A stretch of DNA of 64,000 nt. Origin: Byssothecium circinans (Eukaryota > Ascomycota > Dothideomycetes > Pleosporales > Massarinaceae). The stretch is taken from the NCBI GenBank assembly GCA_010015675.1, contig ML977014.1, positions 224,800 to 288,799 of the forward strand, given 5' to 3'. The notes beneath the pieces were generated by a model that searched no databases, had not been told where the DNA came from, and saw nothing but the letters and a program-made list of their open reading frames with translations. The position numbers and the translations under genes were made by a program. This document shows, one piece after another, positions 31,071 to 42,501 of the stretch; positions within the stretch are counted from its first letter, which is position 1, and each line of letters begins with the position of its first letter.

Positions 31071-32441
31071 ATGATATCACAGGTCTTTAGTCGTTGGTCG
31101 CTCCTGGCGTCGACCTTAACAGCAGCTGCCCTGCAGCACAAGTTCGCTCCCGAGCACCAGATCGTCGTCGACAGCACTTCGCAAACGACCATGCTAGACA
31201 AACAGATCGGCGTCGGCCACTTCAGTGAATGGTCGCGAGACACAAAGAAGAGGTTTTTCATCGATTGGCAGGCAAGCAAAGAGTCGGAATGGATTTTCGT
31301 CATGGGGAATGAAGGTGGGGACTTGGATAGCATGGCGTCTGCCCTGACCTGGGCATACCATTTGGAGCATTCGACTATGAACACATCGAAACCGCTCAAG
31401 GCTATCGCTTTGTTGCAGACTTCGATGGATGCATTGGATTTGAGGCCGGAGAATAGTGTCGCGCTGGACAACTCGAAGATGACGAGTGGGCATGAGGACT
31501 TACTTACCATGGACGAGCTCCCGGAGGACCCGGAGACGTTGAGTACGAAGATAAAGGGTATCGTACTAGTCGACCATTCATCGCCTCTACGCAAGTGGGA
31601 GAAAGCGGAAATTCTCAGCATCTTCGACCACCATGTCGACAAGGGGATTGCGCCAGATGCCAAACCACGCATCTTTGAAAAAACGGCAAGCTGCACCACC
31701 ATTGTTGCACGCCAGATGCTCGATGAGCTGGAGAAGCTTCCCGAGGAATACCACATGCCGCACGAGCTCCTTGAACTCATCCTCAGTGCCATCGCCATCG
31801 ACTCAGGCGGTCTAACCAGCGGCACAGGCGCTGACGTCTCGACCTCAAAACGCGTCCTAGACCGAAGCAGATGGTCCGATCATGATCTTGACGATGCAAT
31901 GGAGGACCTCGACGACAAGCTCAAATCCGCAAAGAAAGATCTCGACCACCTCGGCGTCCGCGACCTCCTGCGCCGCGACTGGAAAGGCGATTTTGTCGAC
32001 ACTCCCTCACCCCGCACTCCCACCGTCTCCCTCGGCTTTGCATCCATCCCCTATTCTCTCGACGATCAGATCAAGAAGACTGGATTCGGCGAACTCTTCC
32101 ATTGGTTCTCCATCCACGCCGCATGGACAGCTGCTACGGGCGTCGACATCGACATCTGCCTCAACAAGTACAAAATCAGTGGCGAGAATAAGAAAAAGCG
32201 CAAGATCAGGGAGATTGTATTGACTGTGAGAGACGATGTGAGAATTGATGCTGACCAGGCGGATTCCTTGTTCAAGCTTGTCTATGAGGCGTTGGAGAAG
32301 GAGGAGAGTTTGGGGTTGAAGAGATGGCATCGCGCAGATGAGTTGGCGGCTCGACAGATGGTTTGGACGCATGAGAGTGGGGCGGGTAGGAAGATTATTC
32401 GGCCGATTGTTGAGAAGGCGGTTATGGGGTGGGATATGTGA
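31071..32441 (+). CDS. ppx1: Exopolyphosphatase (DHH family)
   Basis: Manganese/magnesium phosphohydrolase of the DHH superfamily that removes terminal phosphate from polyphosphate. Single exon, 456 residues. Motif I is VMGNEGGDLDSMASAL (residues 77-92; Asp84 and Asp86), motif II is GIVLVDHSS, and motif III is the DHH box SIFDHHVDKG. SAIAIDSGG and the downstream DHHA2-type domain (FASIPYSLDDQI ... IDICLNKYKI) complete the PPX1-type order. The first 20 residues (MISQVFSRWSLLASTLTAAA) are hydrophobic with a basic residue, compatible with a signal or mitochondrial presequence; yeast Ppx1 also has an organellar pool. Prune-like homologues share the fold, so the exact substrate is inferred. Confidence 0.87.
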   Translation: MISQVFSRWSLLASTLTAAALQHKFAPEHQIVVDSTSQTTMLDKQIGVGHFSEWSRDTKKRFFIDWQASKESEWIFVMGNEGGDLDSMASALTWAYHLEHSTMNTSKPLKAIALLQTSMDALDLRPENSVALDNSKMTSGHEDLLTMDELPEDPETLSTKIKGIVLVDHSSPLRKWEKAEILSIFDHHVDKGIAPDAKPRIFEKTASCTTIVARQMLDELEKLPEEYHMPHELLELILSAIAIDSGGLTSGTGADVSTSKRVLDRSRWSDHDLDDAMEDLDDKLKSAKKDLDHLGVRDLLRRDWKGDFVDTPSPRTPTVSLGFASIPYSLDDQIKKTGFGELFHWFSIHAAWTAATGVDIDICLNKYKISGENKKKRKIREIVLTVRDDVRIDADQADSLFKLVYEALEKEESLGLKRWHRADELAARQMVWTHESGAGRKIIRPIVEKAVMGWDM

Positions 32442-32685
32442 TGGAACTAGCTTGCTGGGCCACTCAAGTGCTTCAAATGTTGGACATGTCGCTTTCTCAC
32501 ACAAACACAAACTCCTCCAACGCAGAAAGAAATCGCTCCCACCTTGCAGACCAACGTCTACAGATCATCACAACTGGATTACGAGTATCGCAGATCGCAG
32601 ATCACAGTCGGTACTAAGAACTACGTACCATATGGTAGAATAGTGGATTGTCATTAAGCCTAGGCCACTGTAGAGTAGCATATAA

Positions 32686-34533
32686 TTAGTCTTTCTTCCA
32701 CAGCCCAAGATGCCGACCGTCCTGATATCGAGGTTCCAACACTTCCATCCCCGTTACCTTCTCGATATCGTGTAAGACATGATTGATAGGAATAATCCAT
32801 GCAGTATCAGTTTCACTGTTTCCAAACAAGAGGCCTAGCCAAACCCCCAAAGTGTCATCTACGAATATGCTGCCGGAGTCCCCTTTCATGACCATAATCC
32901 TGTGGTCACGGTGACGCGGTACGACCTCAATACATGCTGCTTGGAGGTTTGAATCCAAGCCATAACTATCAGATATTTGTGGGTCATTCGCCGGGTTGAT
33001 GAAGCTTAGGGCGCCGTTGATTTGGCCAAAGGTCCACTTGGATGTTCGTCCGTGCTTTGTCGCCTTAACATCCTCGACCTCATTGTCGAAAATTGACCAG
33101 CGATTGCAGAGCTGTCCGCTGTCGAGACCTGAGGTGATCCCAAGGCGATGGACCATCTCCGGTAAACGGTTCACACACTCTCGTGCGCCTTCATTTCGTT
33201 GGACTAGTGCCCAGTCCATGATAAAGTTGTAGACCGGTTTCCCTGCATTTGTGTTCTTTGCTTTTCCCGTTCTAATGTCGGTGGATAGTCGTTCGGCTGG
33301 AACTAATCTGCGACCGGACCCAGCATAGACGACGCCGACTTTCCTTTCGAACTTCTCGGCTGCGCTGATCTCCTTCTCGAGATTTGATATGAATTTGGGG
33401 GCCTCGGGGTCAGAGCCAAGTCGAGATCGCCATCTTTGGGCGCTCTGTTGAAGGTCACCTATGTATCCTTCGTGGTCGAGAGTTCCTGGGCTAAGTGCCC
33501 CCTGTGGGAAGCTTTGGAGGGTCTTGTTACCCGGAAGAAGGGCGCCCTGGTGATGGGTTTTCCTCACGATCGTTTTTAATCTATCGTCCAGAACTACATG
33601 CCAGTTTGTCAGGCCATATTCCTTCACATCCCCAGTGCGGCGATCCTTCAGCTTGAGAAAACCACCCAGTGTCCCGCAACCCTTGACTGATTCCATTTCC
33701 AAGCTCATGGAAGATCCCATATGTACCTTGGTATTGTGCGCATCTGACTTTACGATGTTGCTGGGTTTGTATCTTGCTCGGCCTGCCATGATAGACGTTC
33801 CAAACAATACCTCTATTCTCCAAAGAGGGGCAACGCTTCGTACCTTCGACAAAATTGTTTGGCGGAGAGATTCCCACTTATCATCAGAAGCCGATGGTGT
33901 CGTGATAACGACAGTTGGTGGACATAGTGAGATGTCCTCGACAATGCCTCTGTGGAGAAGCTGAAGACTTAGCCAGTCTTGAGTGTTGAGACTTGTGAAA
34001 ACCAGTTTTGAGATAGACGGCCAAAGATCCAAGACAGATTTCTCGGTGTGATGAATTGGGTATGTAACCAAGCCCTGGATGATTCGGTGGTCTATGATCT
34101 CGATGATAAGATATTCTGTGCACTCATGTTGCCTGAGGTAGTTGCGGATTCTGACGATGGCTGTTTGGATGCGGTCGGCGTTTGAGATTGTGTCCGTCGT
34201 ACAGACAAGAGTGAGATAATGAGCAAGGTTGTTTTCGTCCGCATTACGTGGAGCTCGGAATGCGATGAATATCTCTTGATCATTCATCTGTTGAACATCC
34301 AGAATATTTTTGACGATGTTCAGGTGATGCTTCTCATCTTTGACACTGGCACCCTCTTCGATCGTGTCCACTGGTAGCGGAGGTAAACTGGGCCATCCTT
34401 TGCGGTACGCAGTGCCTTTCTTGTCCATTTCTCCCAATATCTCTTCATCCGAGCGCGACATGTATCTTCTTCGCTTCCTACTTGCTGACTCCCCTTGCGA
34501 GTATGGCGCCGGTTCGCCGAACTTGGACGACAT
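32686..34533 (-). CDS. Intracellular trypsin-like serine protease
   Basis: Single exon, 615 residues. The C-terminal half has a chymotrypsin/trypsin-like triad that I can place: His312 in EYGLTNWHVVLDD, Asp440 in NFIMDWALVQ and Ser553 in MKGDSGSIFVDD, in the correct order and spacing. There is no signal peptide; the N-terminus is charged (SASRKRRRYMSRSDEE), so a cytosolic or nuclear location is likely. Residues 70-250 form a conserved-looking alpha/beta region of unknown family (FIAFRAPRNADENNLAHYLT, LIIEIIDHRIIQGLVTYPI). A long insertion between His and Asp includes a helical stretch (ISNLEKEISAAEKFERKV). Similar stand-alone fungal proteins exist and such domains also occur in fungal immunity-like multidomain proteins; the substrate is unknown. 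Confidence 0.82.
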   Translation of the reverse strand: MSSKFGEPAPYSQGESASRKRRRYMSRSDEEILGEMDKKGTAYRKGWPSLPPLPVDTIEEGASVKDEKHHLNIVKNILDVQQMNDQEIFIAFRAPRNADENNLAHYLTLVCTTDTISNADRIQTAIVRIRNYLRQHECTEYLIIEIIDHRIIQGLVTYPIHHTEKSVLDLWPSISKLVFTSLNTQDWLSLQLLHRGIVEDISLCPPTVVITTPSASDDKWESLRQTILSKVRSVAPLWRIEVLFGTSIMAGRARYKPSNIVKSDAHNTKVHMGSSMSLEMESVKGCGTLGGFLKLKDRRTGDVKEYGLTNWHVVLDDRLKTIVRKTHHQGALLPGNKTLQSFPQGALSPGTLDHEGYIGDLQQSAQRWRSRLGSDPEAPKFISNLEKEISAAEKFERKVGVVYAGSGRRLVPAERLSTDIRTGKAKNTNAGKPVYNFIMDWALVQRNEGARECVNRLPEMVHRLGITSGLDSGQLCNRWSIFDNEVEDVKATKHGRTSKWTFGQINGALSFINPANDPQISDSYGLDSNLQAACIEVVPRHRDHRIMVMKGDSGSIFVDDTLGVWLGLLFGNSETDTAWIIPINHVLHDIEKVTGMEVLEPRYQDGRHLGLWKKD

Positions 34534-36009
34534 ATTTATGACCAGTGTCTGGATGATTGAGCAGAAGTCGAAAGATGCAAAGATGGCACAAGGGTTTTGT
34601 GTTTTGGGAGATTATACGAAGAGCAGGAAGGTGGACAATGAACAGGTTAGCGAAAAGATTTTCACGTGTGCGACAAAGGAACAAGTGTTGGGAAATTACG
34701 TGGCCCAACCGTGGCGAATCACCCAATCTTGAACCTTTCATATGTCACCCCCTGAGTTACGGGTCCAGCAACCACTATCCCAATCAACAAGTCTCAGTAT
34801 CAATAAAGCAACAGTAGTCACCAGTAGCCTCGACACACTCTAATCCCCTGTTGTGATTAAGATATTCCGCAGCCTTTGGGGAGACGCTGACCGTTCGGCT
34901 TGCAATCGCAAGTTGCTAGGTAATAGAATCAGTTCATGGAACATGGCAAAGGTGAGTCACCTAACTGCCTCGAATCTCTTCCCCACGAGGGCCTTATGAA
35001 GGTATGCGCTCCCCGTTGATGGGATATTATAACAGTTGATTAGAAACCGCAAGTCGTAACACGTGCGAGAAAGACTGGTCCGGTTAATTTGTACTTGTTC
35101 GAGCAACGCAGTGTTTACCTTCACTCTTTATGGTCGAATGAATCTACTTTGTGGACCTATCTATTCTACAAAGATCGAAATATCCCAATTGAATGTATAC
35201 ATGTATCTTCCTCCCGCAAGGGAAGAAAGTATTTCTATTGAGTATGCCTCAACGCCTAACTAATCACTCTGCCAGCGTTCGCCCAGTCGCGCGGATACAT
35301 CTGATCTGCGTGGATGGTCATATTCTATATTTTTCCTTCTTTTTCCATGTCTCCACGTTGTCTTTTTAGACCAAAAACCTTCCGCTTTTAGCAAGAGAAG
35401 GTTCCACGCGTTCGGGTGCGCCACTAATGATAAAGATTACCGTTACAGAAATGGCTCCCATCAGAGCATCAAGTGTAGGATATCCGCGTGCCATTGTAGT
35501 GATTCCGATGAGGAGATTGATGCAGATGACCTGCAAAGGACTAACGAATTTGGATCTGCCCAGCTTCTAGGAAGTGTCAAACTGGTGAGCTCTCGACTGG
35601 TGAACATCTTTACGAGCGGGGATCACAAGATTTCGACGAGGCAGCAAAAAGTAAAGCAGCAATAGACTTTAGAACAAATGAGATGGCAAGATTTCTGTAT
35701 TTCGAGCAAACTATCCTGTCAATAAAGGGTCTATCGGGCAAATGCCTGAACGCAGATAAGCCTCCTTGCCACAACCCAGCAGGCAGTGACAAGGAGGCTA
35801 TAGCAAAGAGAGTGATACCCTCTGTTAGACCGACGCAACATGTATGTCTTGCGTCCAAGAAGTGAAAGAAGACCAGGGAGCCGGATATATGAACGCCGCC
35901 CAATGATGCCCTAGTAACGCCAGCCTAACACCGTTCATACCTGGGTAGGTTCGGCCAGGCTATACACCTAGCTGTACGTTTGCCCTACCCTAGCATTTCT
36001 AGGTTCTGC
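34534..36009. other. Gene-poor region, 1.5 kb
   Basis: Promoter side of the protease gene and 3' side of dst1. A/T-richer than the flanks; no ORF or RNA gene recognised. Confidence 0.45.
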
Positions 36010-36998
36010 TCACGAGAACTTCCACCTATTTCCGCAATTCATGCACTCGCAGAACGTCGTCATCGGTTCATCAGCACTCCTAGTCTGGGCTTGGCTGTAC
36101 GACACTTTGCGCTGCTTGCACTTGCCGCACTGAAACTCCTGGGAGATACTCTTCTCAATTTGGGCAACCATGGCGTTGTTCATGTTCTCCTTCTCGAGCT
36201 TCTCGTCGGCCGCACGGCGCTCGTCTGACTTCATTTCGTCATGTGACATGGTGACGAAGCGCTTGGGAACGATGTCGCCGGAGAGAACGCGCTTGCGAAG
36301 GCCGGGGTTGGCTTTGTTCTTGAGATTTTGATAGAGAGCGCGCATCTTCTGGCGGTAGGCGTCATTGGTGTCGCTACCGGCGTTGGCGAACGCAGCTGCT
36401 TCAACGGCTTTGGCTACGGGGAGAATGTCCTCTGGCACTGATGTGCATGTTAGCATGGATCCAAAAGCACTGCTAGGTTTTTGACTCATGATTGTATGTA
36501 CTCACGCTCTTCGCTCATGAACGCTAGGCCATCGTACATCAAGCCGATACACGGATCTCGGTTGCCGTCGCCAGTGGTCTGAAAGTTGACATTGTCCGTC
36601 TTTTTGTTGCGCTTCTCCGGAGCCACATTGTGCTTCTTCTTGGTAGGCGCAGGCGATGCGGTCCCAGAAGCCGGTGGTGCGGGGGACGAGGTTCCATTTG
36701 GCGCCTTGACTGCCGCTGCCTTGGGCTTGCCTACGCCTCCCTTCTTTTGCTTGTTCACTTCTTCCCTCCACTTCGCGACCATCTGGTTGGCGAGCGAGGC
36801 GACGTTGGGGTCATTGTGCGTGCGCAGTTTGTTGATGGTGACACCGATTCTTGTCTGGCGCAAGAGGTCTTCTGTGGGCTTTAGGCCGGTGTTGAGGTCG
36901 TTGAGGAGCTTGATGAGGGAAGAGCTGGGCTCCTTCTCAGCGATGGCCTTGTTGATGGCTTTGCCGTGGAGCTCAACGCCTTTGACATCCATCGTCAT
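36010..36998 (-). CDS. dst1: Transcription elongation factor TFIIS
   Basis: Rescues backtracked RNA polymerase II by stimulating transcript cleavage. Exons 36998-36506 and 36437-36010 (intron 36505-36438, 68 nt, GTGAGT...CATCAG) give 306 residues. Domain I (LW/TND helix bundle) is residues 5-85: HGKAINKAIAEKEPSSSLIKLL and TRIGVTINKLRTH. A Lys/Pro/Ala linker follows. Domain II is about 150-260 (DILPVAKAVEAAAF, YRQKMRALYQNLKNKANPGL). The C-terminal zinc ribbon is CGKCKQRKVSYSQAQTRSAD then CECMNCGNRWKFS, with the catalytic Asp-Glu pair in SADEPMTTF. The second Met (36992) is an equally likely start. Divergent from eaf6. Confidence 0.95.
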
Positions 36999-37421
36999 TG
37001 TTGTTGATAGCTTCGGCGGGGTCGGATGTTTTCGTCGGTTCTGAAGATAGTGAGCAAGGTCACCAGAGTATACGATGGCGCTGCTTTATATGCGCTAGGA
37101 GTCGGGGTGACGGCGAGAGCGCGGTTGGTTCGCGAAAGCAGTGGTGAATGTAGACGTGAAGCTGCGGTTACTGGTTGCTTGTTGCGGCTGCCAAGGCCTG
37201 TGTGGTCTGTGCAATTGGAGCTGCTCCTCGAACCTCGCGATAGTCAGTAGCACTGAGATTAGCGATTCCACGTCAAGCCTACTGTCAAACCTTCGGAATA
37301 GCCTTACAAACGATTCTTGCACCAACAGACTATCATTTGTGCGCCTCACGAAGCATATAAAAGGCAACCAGAGACGCTCTACCCGCCACCCACGGGATCT
37401 TGAAGAAGACACCACACAATC
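36999..37421. promoter_or_regulatory. Shared promoter region dst1/eaf6
   Basis: 423 bp between divergent starts. No motif assigned. Confidence 0.4.
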
Positions 37422-38013
37422 ATGGCAGAGAACGCGCCCCCCTCCGGCGCAGGAAACGCGACAACAAATACCTCGCAAGGCATGCCCTATTACGAACGAT
37501 TGCGACGCGACCTACGAGATTCCCTCCAAAAGAAGCGCGCGCTGGACAGCAATCTTGTACGCCGCGCCCCACACCGTTTCCCGCCAGCTCTATGCTCACA
37601 GCATCTAGGAACAGCTCGAAAATAACATTCTCCGCGCCGAAACGCAGTATCTCGAAGAAACCACCGCCGGGAACATTATCAAGGGCTTCGACAACTACAT
37701 CAAAGGCGCAGCCCTGACTTCAACAACGAGCGGTACTGGCACCGCGGGTCGACGGAAAGCGAACGTCAGCGAAGCGGACAGGATATTCAGCAACAGCTCG
37801 CGGAGCTTCTTGAGGGAACCTTCGACGCCAGGTTCTGCGCAGACGACACCTTCGCATGCCCCGACACCGACCTCTTCTTTTCCTACGCGTGAGTCTAGTC
37901 AACCCACGTCGAATGCGAATGGAGCGAGTAAGAAAAAGAAGGTTACCGATGAAGATGATGTTGAAGGAAGGCAAGCGAAGCGGAACAAGATCTCTTACGC
38001 GGCTAGAGAGTGA
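37422..38013 (+). CDS. eaf6: Eaf6, histone acetyltransferase complex subunit
   Basis: Small subunit of NuA4 and NuA3-type histone acetyltransferase complexes. Exons 37422-37556 and 37609-38013 (intron 52 nt, GTACGC...ATCTAG) give 179 residues. The N-terminal coiled-coil region YYERLRRDLRDSLQKKRALD continues across the intron into LEQLENNILRAETQYLEET. The family signature AGNIIKGFDNYIKG follows, then RRKANVSEADRIFSNSSRSF. The C-terminal 80 residues are Ser/Thr/Pro-rich with KKKK and EGRQAKRNKISY, a likely nuclear localisation signal. Length is normal for Pezizomycotina. Divergent from dst1. Confidence 0.92.
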
Positions 38014-39911
38014 AGAGGCGAGATACCGCCTTCTTGCAACTCAGGCGCAGGCGCAGGTATCGGGCTGCACATTGAGGAGGGACAATAACCTACCCAAACA
38101 CAGTTATCGGTCATAGAGCGACCGGTCCTCAAGTAGAGGCACTCCTAGCTGGTAGCGAATTGTACTGAGACAGGCGACGGAGTGTCTAATCCAAAGGCGG
38201 CACCTAGAAACGATGTTTGAACGGTCAAAAGAATCACGAGCCGTACGCGAGATGGTAGATCAATGGAGAACGGTGGGAAATCTTTGACGAAGTAGCGAAG
38301 TATCTAAATATGGAGATTCTTCGTGGGCGTGGGAAGGAGAAATACATGTTCATGCGGATTCCAACGTCGCCGGTTTCGCATGTGGAGCCCTCCATCCGCT
38401 CGCTAAGCCTTCGCTTGGTTCGCTTCGAGTGAGCGTGAAAGGTTTGGAGAAATGAATCGTTCGGGTCTTGCATGAAGGTACACGTAGACTCTCCACAGCT
38501 ACTGTGCGGCTGTTAGCGATAGAAAGTGACGTCGCATCTACTATACACAGAGTACCTCGAGCATGAGAATTGAAGCAATAAACAGGTGGCCATGTGACCT
38601 TTTTTCGAGGCTCTCTCTTCAGATGTCGTCGCGTCACTGTCTCATGATTTCATCTCGCCTCTCAATAATATAATTTACCCTGTAAATACTCACTTTTGCC
38701 ATATATCTTACCGTGGTTCCTCATGCATACACACACTTACATTATATCTATGAAGGATATTATTGCCCACTCCAGCGCTCCCTTCTCATCTACAAAGGTA
38801 TTCGCCTCGCAAATGCACCACTTTCAATCTGTTCTGCTGCGTTTCCCAGAAGGTGTGTGCAACGGCAAGGGAATGATTAGAGTAGAGGTGAAAGTAGCCC
38901 AGGCGCTTATATCTAGTGAATCACACCCTACGGTGGGCATTACAACATAATAGTAGCGGTCACTATAGAAAACCTTCTACATACGTAAAGCCAACACTCA
39001 ACAGTACTGATCACAAAGCATAACAAATACATAACAATAAAGCAAGGTCACATGGCAGACACAGAAGCGCGAGATGATAGCGAATGATTTCTAGTTCGTA
39101 AATGAGCGTATGGGCATCTCTTAAGCGAAAGCAGTATTAAAGTCGATAATGAGCCGGCTTGTCCTTCGCCGCGCATCAGTATCTGTCAGGCAACTTTTAT
39201 CGAAGAGCAACCGTACCCGCCCGCAAGCCACGGAGATGGCATGGGGAGATGACTGCGGGGTTATCGTTGGAAACTTTATAGCCAGGCGTAGTAAGAGACC
39301 GAACATGGACTAGCCCGTGCATGGGCTATAAGTTCGCTGCAGTTCCAATTGCAACCAACCTACCTTAGAGGGATCCTACCTTCTCAGAACAATTCATTAA
39401 CAGCTATTTCTCAATTCAAACCCATCTACAGCTCGTTGACTGCTTGTTTATGGGAGGTACACGTAGAGGAATTGAGCTTGAGGGAGGAACGACTCATTAA
39501 CTGTGTGTTTTGAGAAGGCACGATCCCCGTAAGGACCCATTCGCATTGCACATCACAACGTACACCGACATCGCATTGCTTAACTTTCCATCACGACGGA
39601 AGTTATCCGTGTCTTTAAAATCTGCCATATCACGGGTGAAGAAGCCAGCTTACAGAAAGTTGTTCAAGCAATACCTCGATCTGAGTTTTGCCGAGAGTTG
39701 AGCAGAGCAGAGCATGAAATTGCTCGGGTGAGTCATTCCTGCCTCAGTTTGCCAAACACAACAGCTGAAGTAGAATCGGATCCGTGACGTTAAGATTATC
39801 ACACCGCTAAGTCGAGCTGTTTCTTCCCCCCCCACTAAAAGTACGACTCTTCTTGCATTTATTTTTCAAAGGCTGATACTCTTTGACGCTGACAATCTCC
39901 ATCTCAAACAG
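38014..39911. other. Gene-poor region, 1.9 kb
   Basis: No gene recognised. 38806-38880 contains a segment repeated in diverged form at about 43776-43835 (see repeat entries). The end is the promoter of the CysRS gene. Confidence 0.45.
38806..38880 (+). repeat. Dispersed repeat, copy 1
   Basis: Shares ATTCGCCTCGCAAA, CACTACTTTCA-like and AACGGCAAG blocks in the same order with 43776-43835, with an indel of about 20 bp and transition differences. Probably remnants of one old dispersed element. Confidence 0.4.
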
Positions 39912-42397
39912 TTGAACGCGCGCAACATGGCTTCCGACGGTCGCAAACAGCCGCCATGGATTCCTCCTCAAGCCCGACCTGACGCCCAGCTGCCCCGACT
40001 GAAGATCTACAATAGCCTCACGAGGAGCAAGGATGACTTCGTCCCAGTCGATCCGACAGGAAAGGTGGCGAAGTGGTACGCGTGTGGCCCGACGGTGTAC
40101 GAAGATGCCCATCTGGGTCATGCTAAGAATTACGTCTCGACCGACATTATCCGCCGCATCGTGAAGGACTACTTCGGCTTCCGTGTCAAGTTCGTTATGA
40201 ATACGACCGATATCGATGACAAGATCATCCTCCAGGGCCGCTGGCAGCACCTGCTTGTGCGCTTCAAGGAGGATCATGCCGCTGAGGACGACTCGGTGAG
40301 CGATTCGGTTTTGGCGGTGGCCAATGCCGCATTCCGGCACTACATTGGCATGAATCTTCCAGATCTGCCCTCTGATACGAGCCCAGAGACTTTTTCCGAG
40401 GCAGTGGACAAGGTGTATGAGGCGACAGCAAAACAGGACCAAGCTGTTACTGTCGCAGATTTGCTGTTGAGAGCACACATTGGGACGGCACGGTCGGCTG
40501 TCGAGGCCCTGCAAGCCCCAGAAAAGCTACCGGAGTTCTTCGCCAAGACGGACGATATTTTGCTTCCATATCTCGATGCCTTGTATGGTGCAGAGGTGGA
40601 CTCCGACGACCACGAGATATACCTGAAGCTGAGTCAGAAATTCGAACGCCGCTTCTTCGAGGACATGGATGCGCTGAATGTCCTGCGTCCCGACCAACTA
40701 ACTCGTGTGACCGAGTATGTCCCTCCAATTGTGAGCTTTGTTGAACGGATCGTGGCGAACGGTTTCGGTTACGCTACTTCTGACGGCTCTGTATATTTCG
40801 ATATCGACTCGTTTGAGAAGGCTGGGCACAGCTATTCCCGGCTGGAACCGTGGAGCAAGACCGACCTTGCCCTCCAAGCCGATGGTGAAGGTTCACTGTC
40901 CAAGGGAAGTTCAATGAAGCGGAGCGAGAATCATTTTGCACTGTGGAAAGCTAGCAAGCCGGGCGAGCCAGCATGGTCGAGCCCATGGGGTCCTGGGCGG
41001 CCAGGCTGGCATATTGAATGCTCTGCAATGGCCTCCAAAGTGATGGGGAAGACGATAGATATTCATTCCGGAGGCGTCGATCTTCGTTTTCCTCATCATG
41101 ATAACGAACTTGCACAATCAGAAGCTTACTGGTCGACTCCGGGGTGCCAAGTATAGTGGACAAACTACTTCATTCACATGGGGCAACTGAGGTAAATGGC
41201 TTCAAATGCTGATTTTGTGGTACAAAGGCGCTAACAGATGGTAGGATTCGAGGCTTGAAGATGAGCAAGAGCTTGAAGAACTATACAACCATCAGAACCG
41301 TTCTCTCTCAGAAGGAGTGGAGTGCACGTTCTCTCCGAATTTGCTTCCTCCTTATGCCTTGGCAGGATGGAATTGAGGTAACAGACGACCTCATGAAGGC
41401 CGTAATCAGCTGGGAAGGCAAGCTCAATAACTTTTTTCTGAAGAGCTTGGATCTCTGGAAACATTCTAGTCCAAAGACTACAACAATGAAAGAGCCTGGG
41501 ATCGCAGACCAGCAACTATTAAGCAGCCTGGATAAAGCGAAAGTCGATGTCGATACAGCTCTTTGCGACTCCTTCAACACCTCAGCTGTCATGAGAATCC
41601 TCTCTGATCTTGTAACCGAATCTAACTCGGTAGAGGCACTTGATCAGACAGTCTTCTTGCTCGCCCAGTGGGTAACACGCATTGTCACCATATTTGGTTT
41701 GGATCCCGAGGGAGATCTCAGCAACCTTGACCGTATAGGGTGGTCGGGTCTCGAAATTCCGGCGCCAGCAGAACCCTACGTCTACCCTGCATCTCAATTG
41801 CGCGACAAGATTCGAATCTTGGCCTTTTCCGGCTCGGTCGACCATACCGCTATAGCGAAGCTCGCTGAGGAAATAACGACTGTGGCCCCAACACCAGTAG
41901 TCGAGTCCTCTAAACCATACGACCAGGTGCTGCAGCAGTTCCGCACCGACGTCAGGGCCCTTGCGGCCCAGCAAGCGCCGGCGAAAGACCTGCTCGCCTT
42001 ATGCGACCAACTCCGCGATGTACACCTCTGAAACTTAGGCATCTATCTCGAGGACCGCAACAACCCCCAGCCTGCTTTGGTACGACCCCTCGACACGTTG
42101 CTCATAGAGGCGCGCGCGGAGCGGGAATCAGCTAGCACTACAAAGGCGAAGGCCAAGTTGGAACAGGAGAACAAGAAGGCTGAGAGAGAGGCGGAACTGC
42201 GCGAGCGCGCTAAGCTCGACCCTCTGCTAATGTTCAGGACCTCGGACGAGTACTCGGAATGGGACGAGAGCGGCATCCCGACCATGGACGCAGCGGGGAA
42301 TACGGTGTCCAAGAATAGGCGCAAGAAGCTGGTCAAAGAGTGGGAGAAACAGAAGGAGACGCATGAGGAATGGCTGGCGACGCAGCAGGCAGTATAG
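39912..42397 (+). pseudogene. Cysteinyl-tRNA synthetase with two in-frame stop codons
   Basis: Class I aminoacyl-tRNA synthetase that charges tRNA-Cys. Exons 39912-41191 and 41245-42397 (intron 53 nt, GTAAAT...GGTAG) form one frame of 810 codons, but codon 415 is TAG (41154-41156) and codon 689 is TGA (42029-42031). Sequence after both stops is clearly conserved: WTNYFIHMGQLRI then the KMSKS loop GLKMSKSLKNY, and NLGIYLEDRNNPQPALVRPLD. The HIGH motif is HLGH at about residue 67-70 within ACGPTVYEDAHLGHAKNY; WHIECSAMA and DLRFPHHDNE complete the active site. The tail is a charged helix (QENKKAEREAELRERAKLD). Both stops are single transitions from likely ancestral codons (CAG to TAG; TGG or CGA to TGA). 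It may be a recently inactivated duplicate, a readthrough case, or an assembly error. Without readthrough it would yield 414 residues lacking KMSKS. Confidence 0.75.
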
Positions 42398-42501
42398 AAA
42401 AGTGGTCCTGAAAAGGCTGTTTGAATTGTTTAAAATGACGTATCATAAGGGCCGAACGTCCTTTTCTTTGCGTTCCCTCTCTTTCTTTGGCGAATGGGAT
42501 T

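Noticed and set aside
30959..31825. 288-codon minus-strand ORF over ppx1
   Set aside because: Antisense of a well-supported DHH-family gene.
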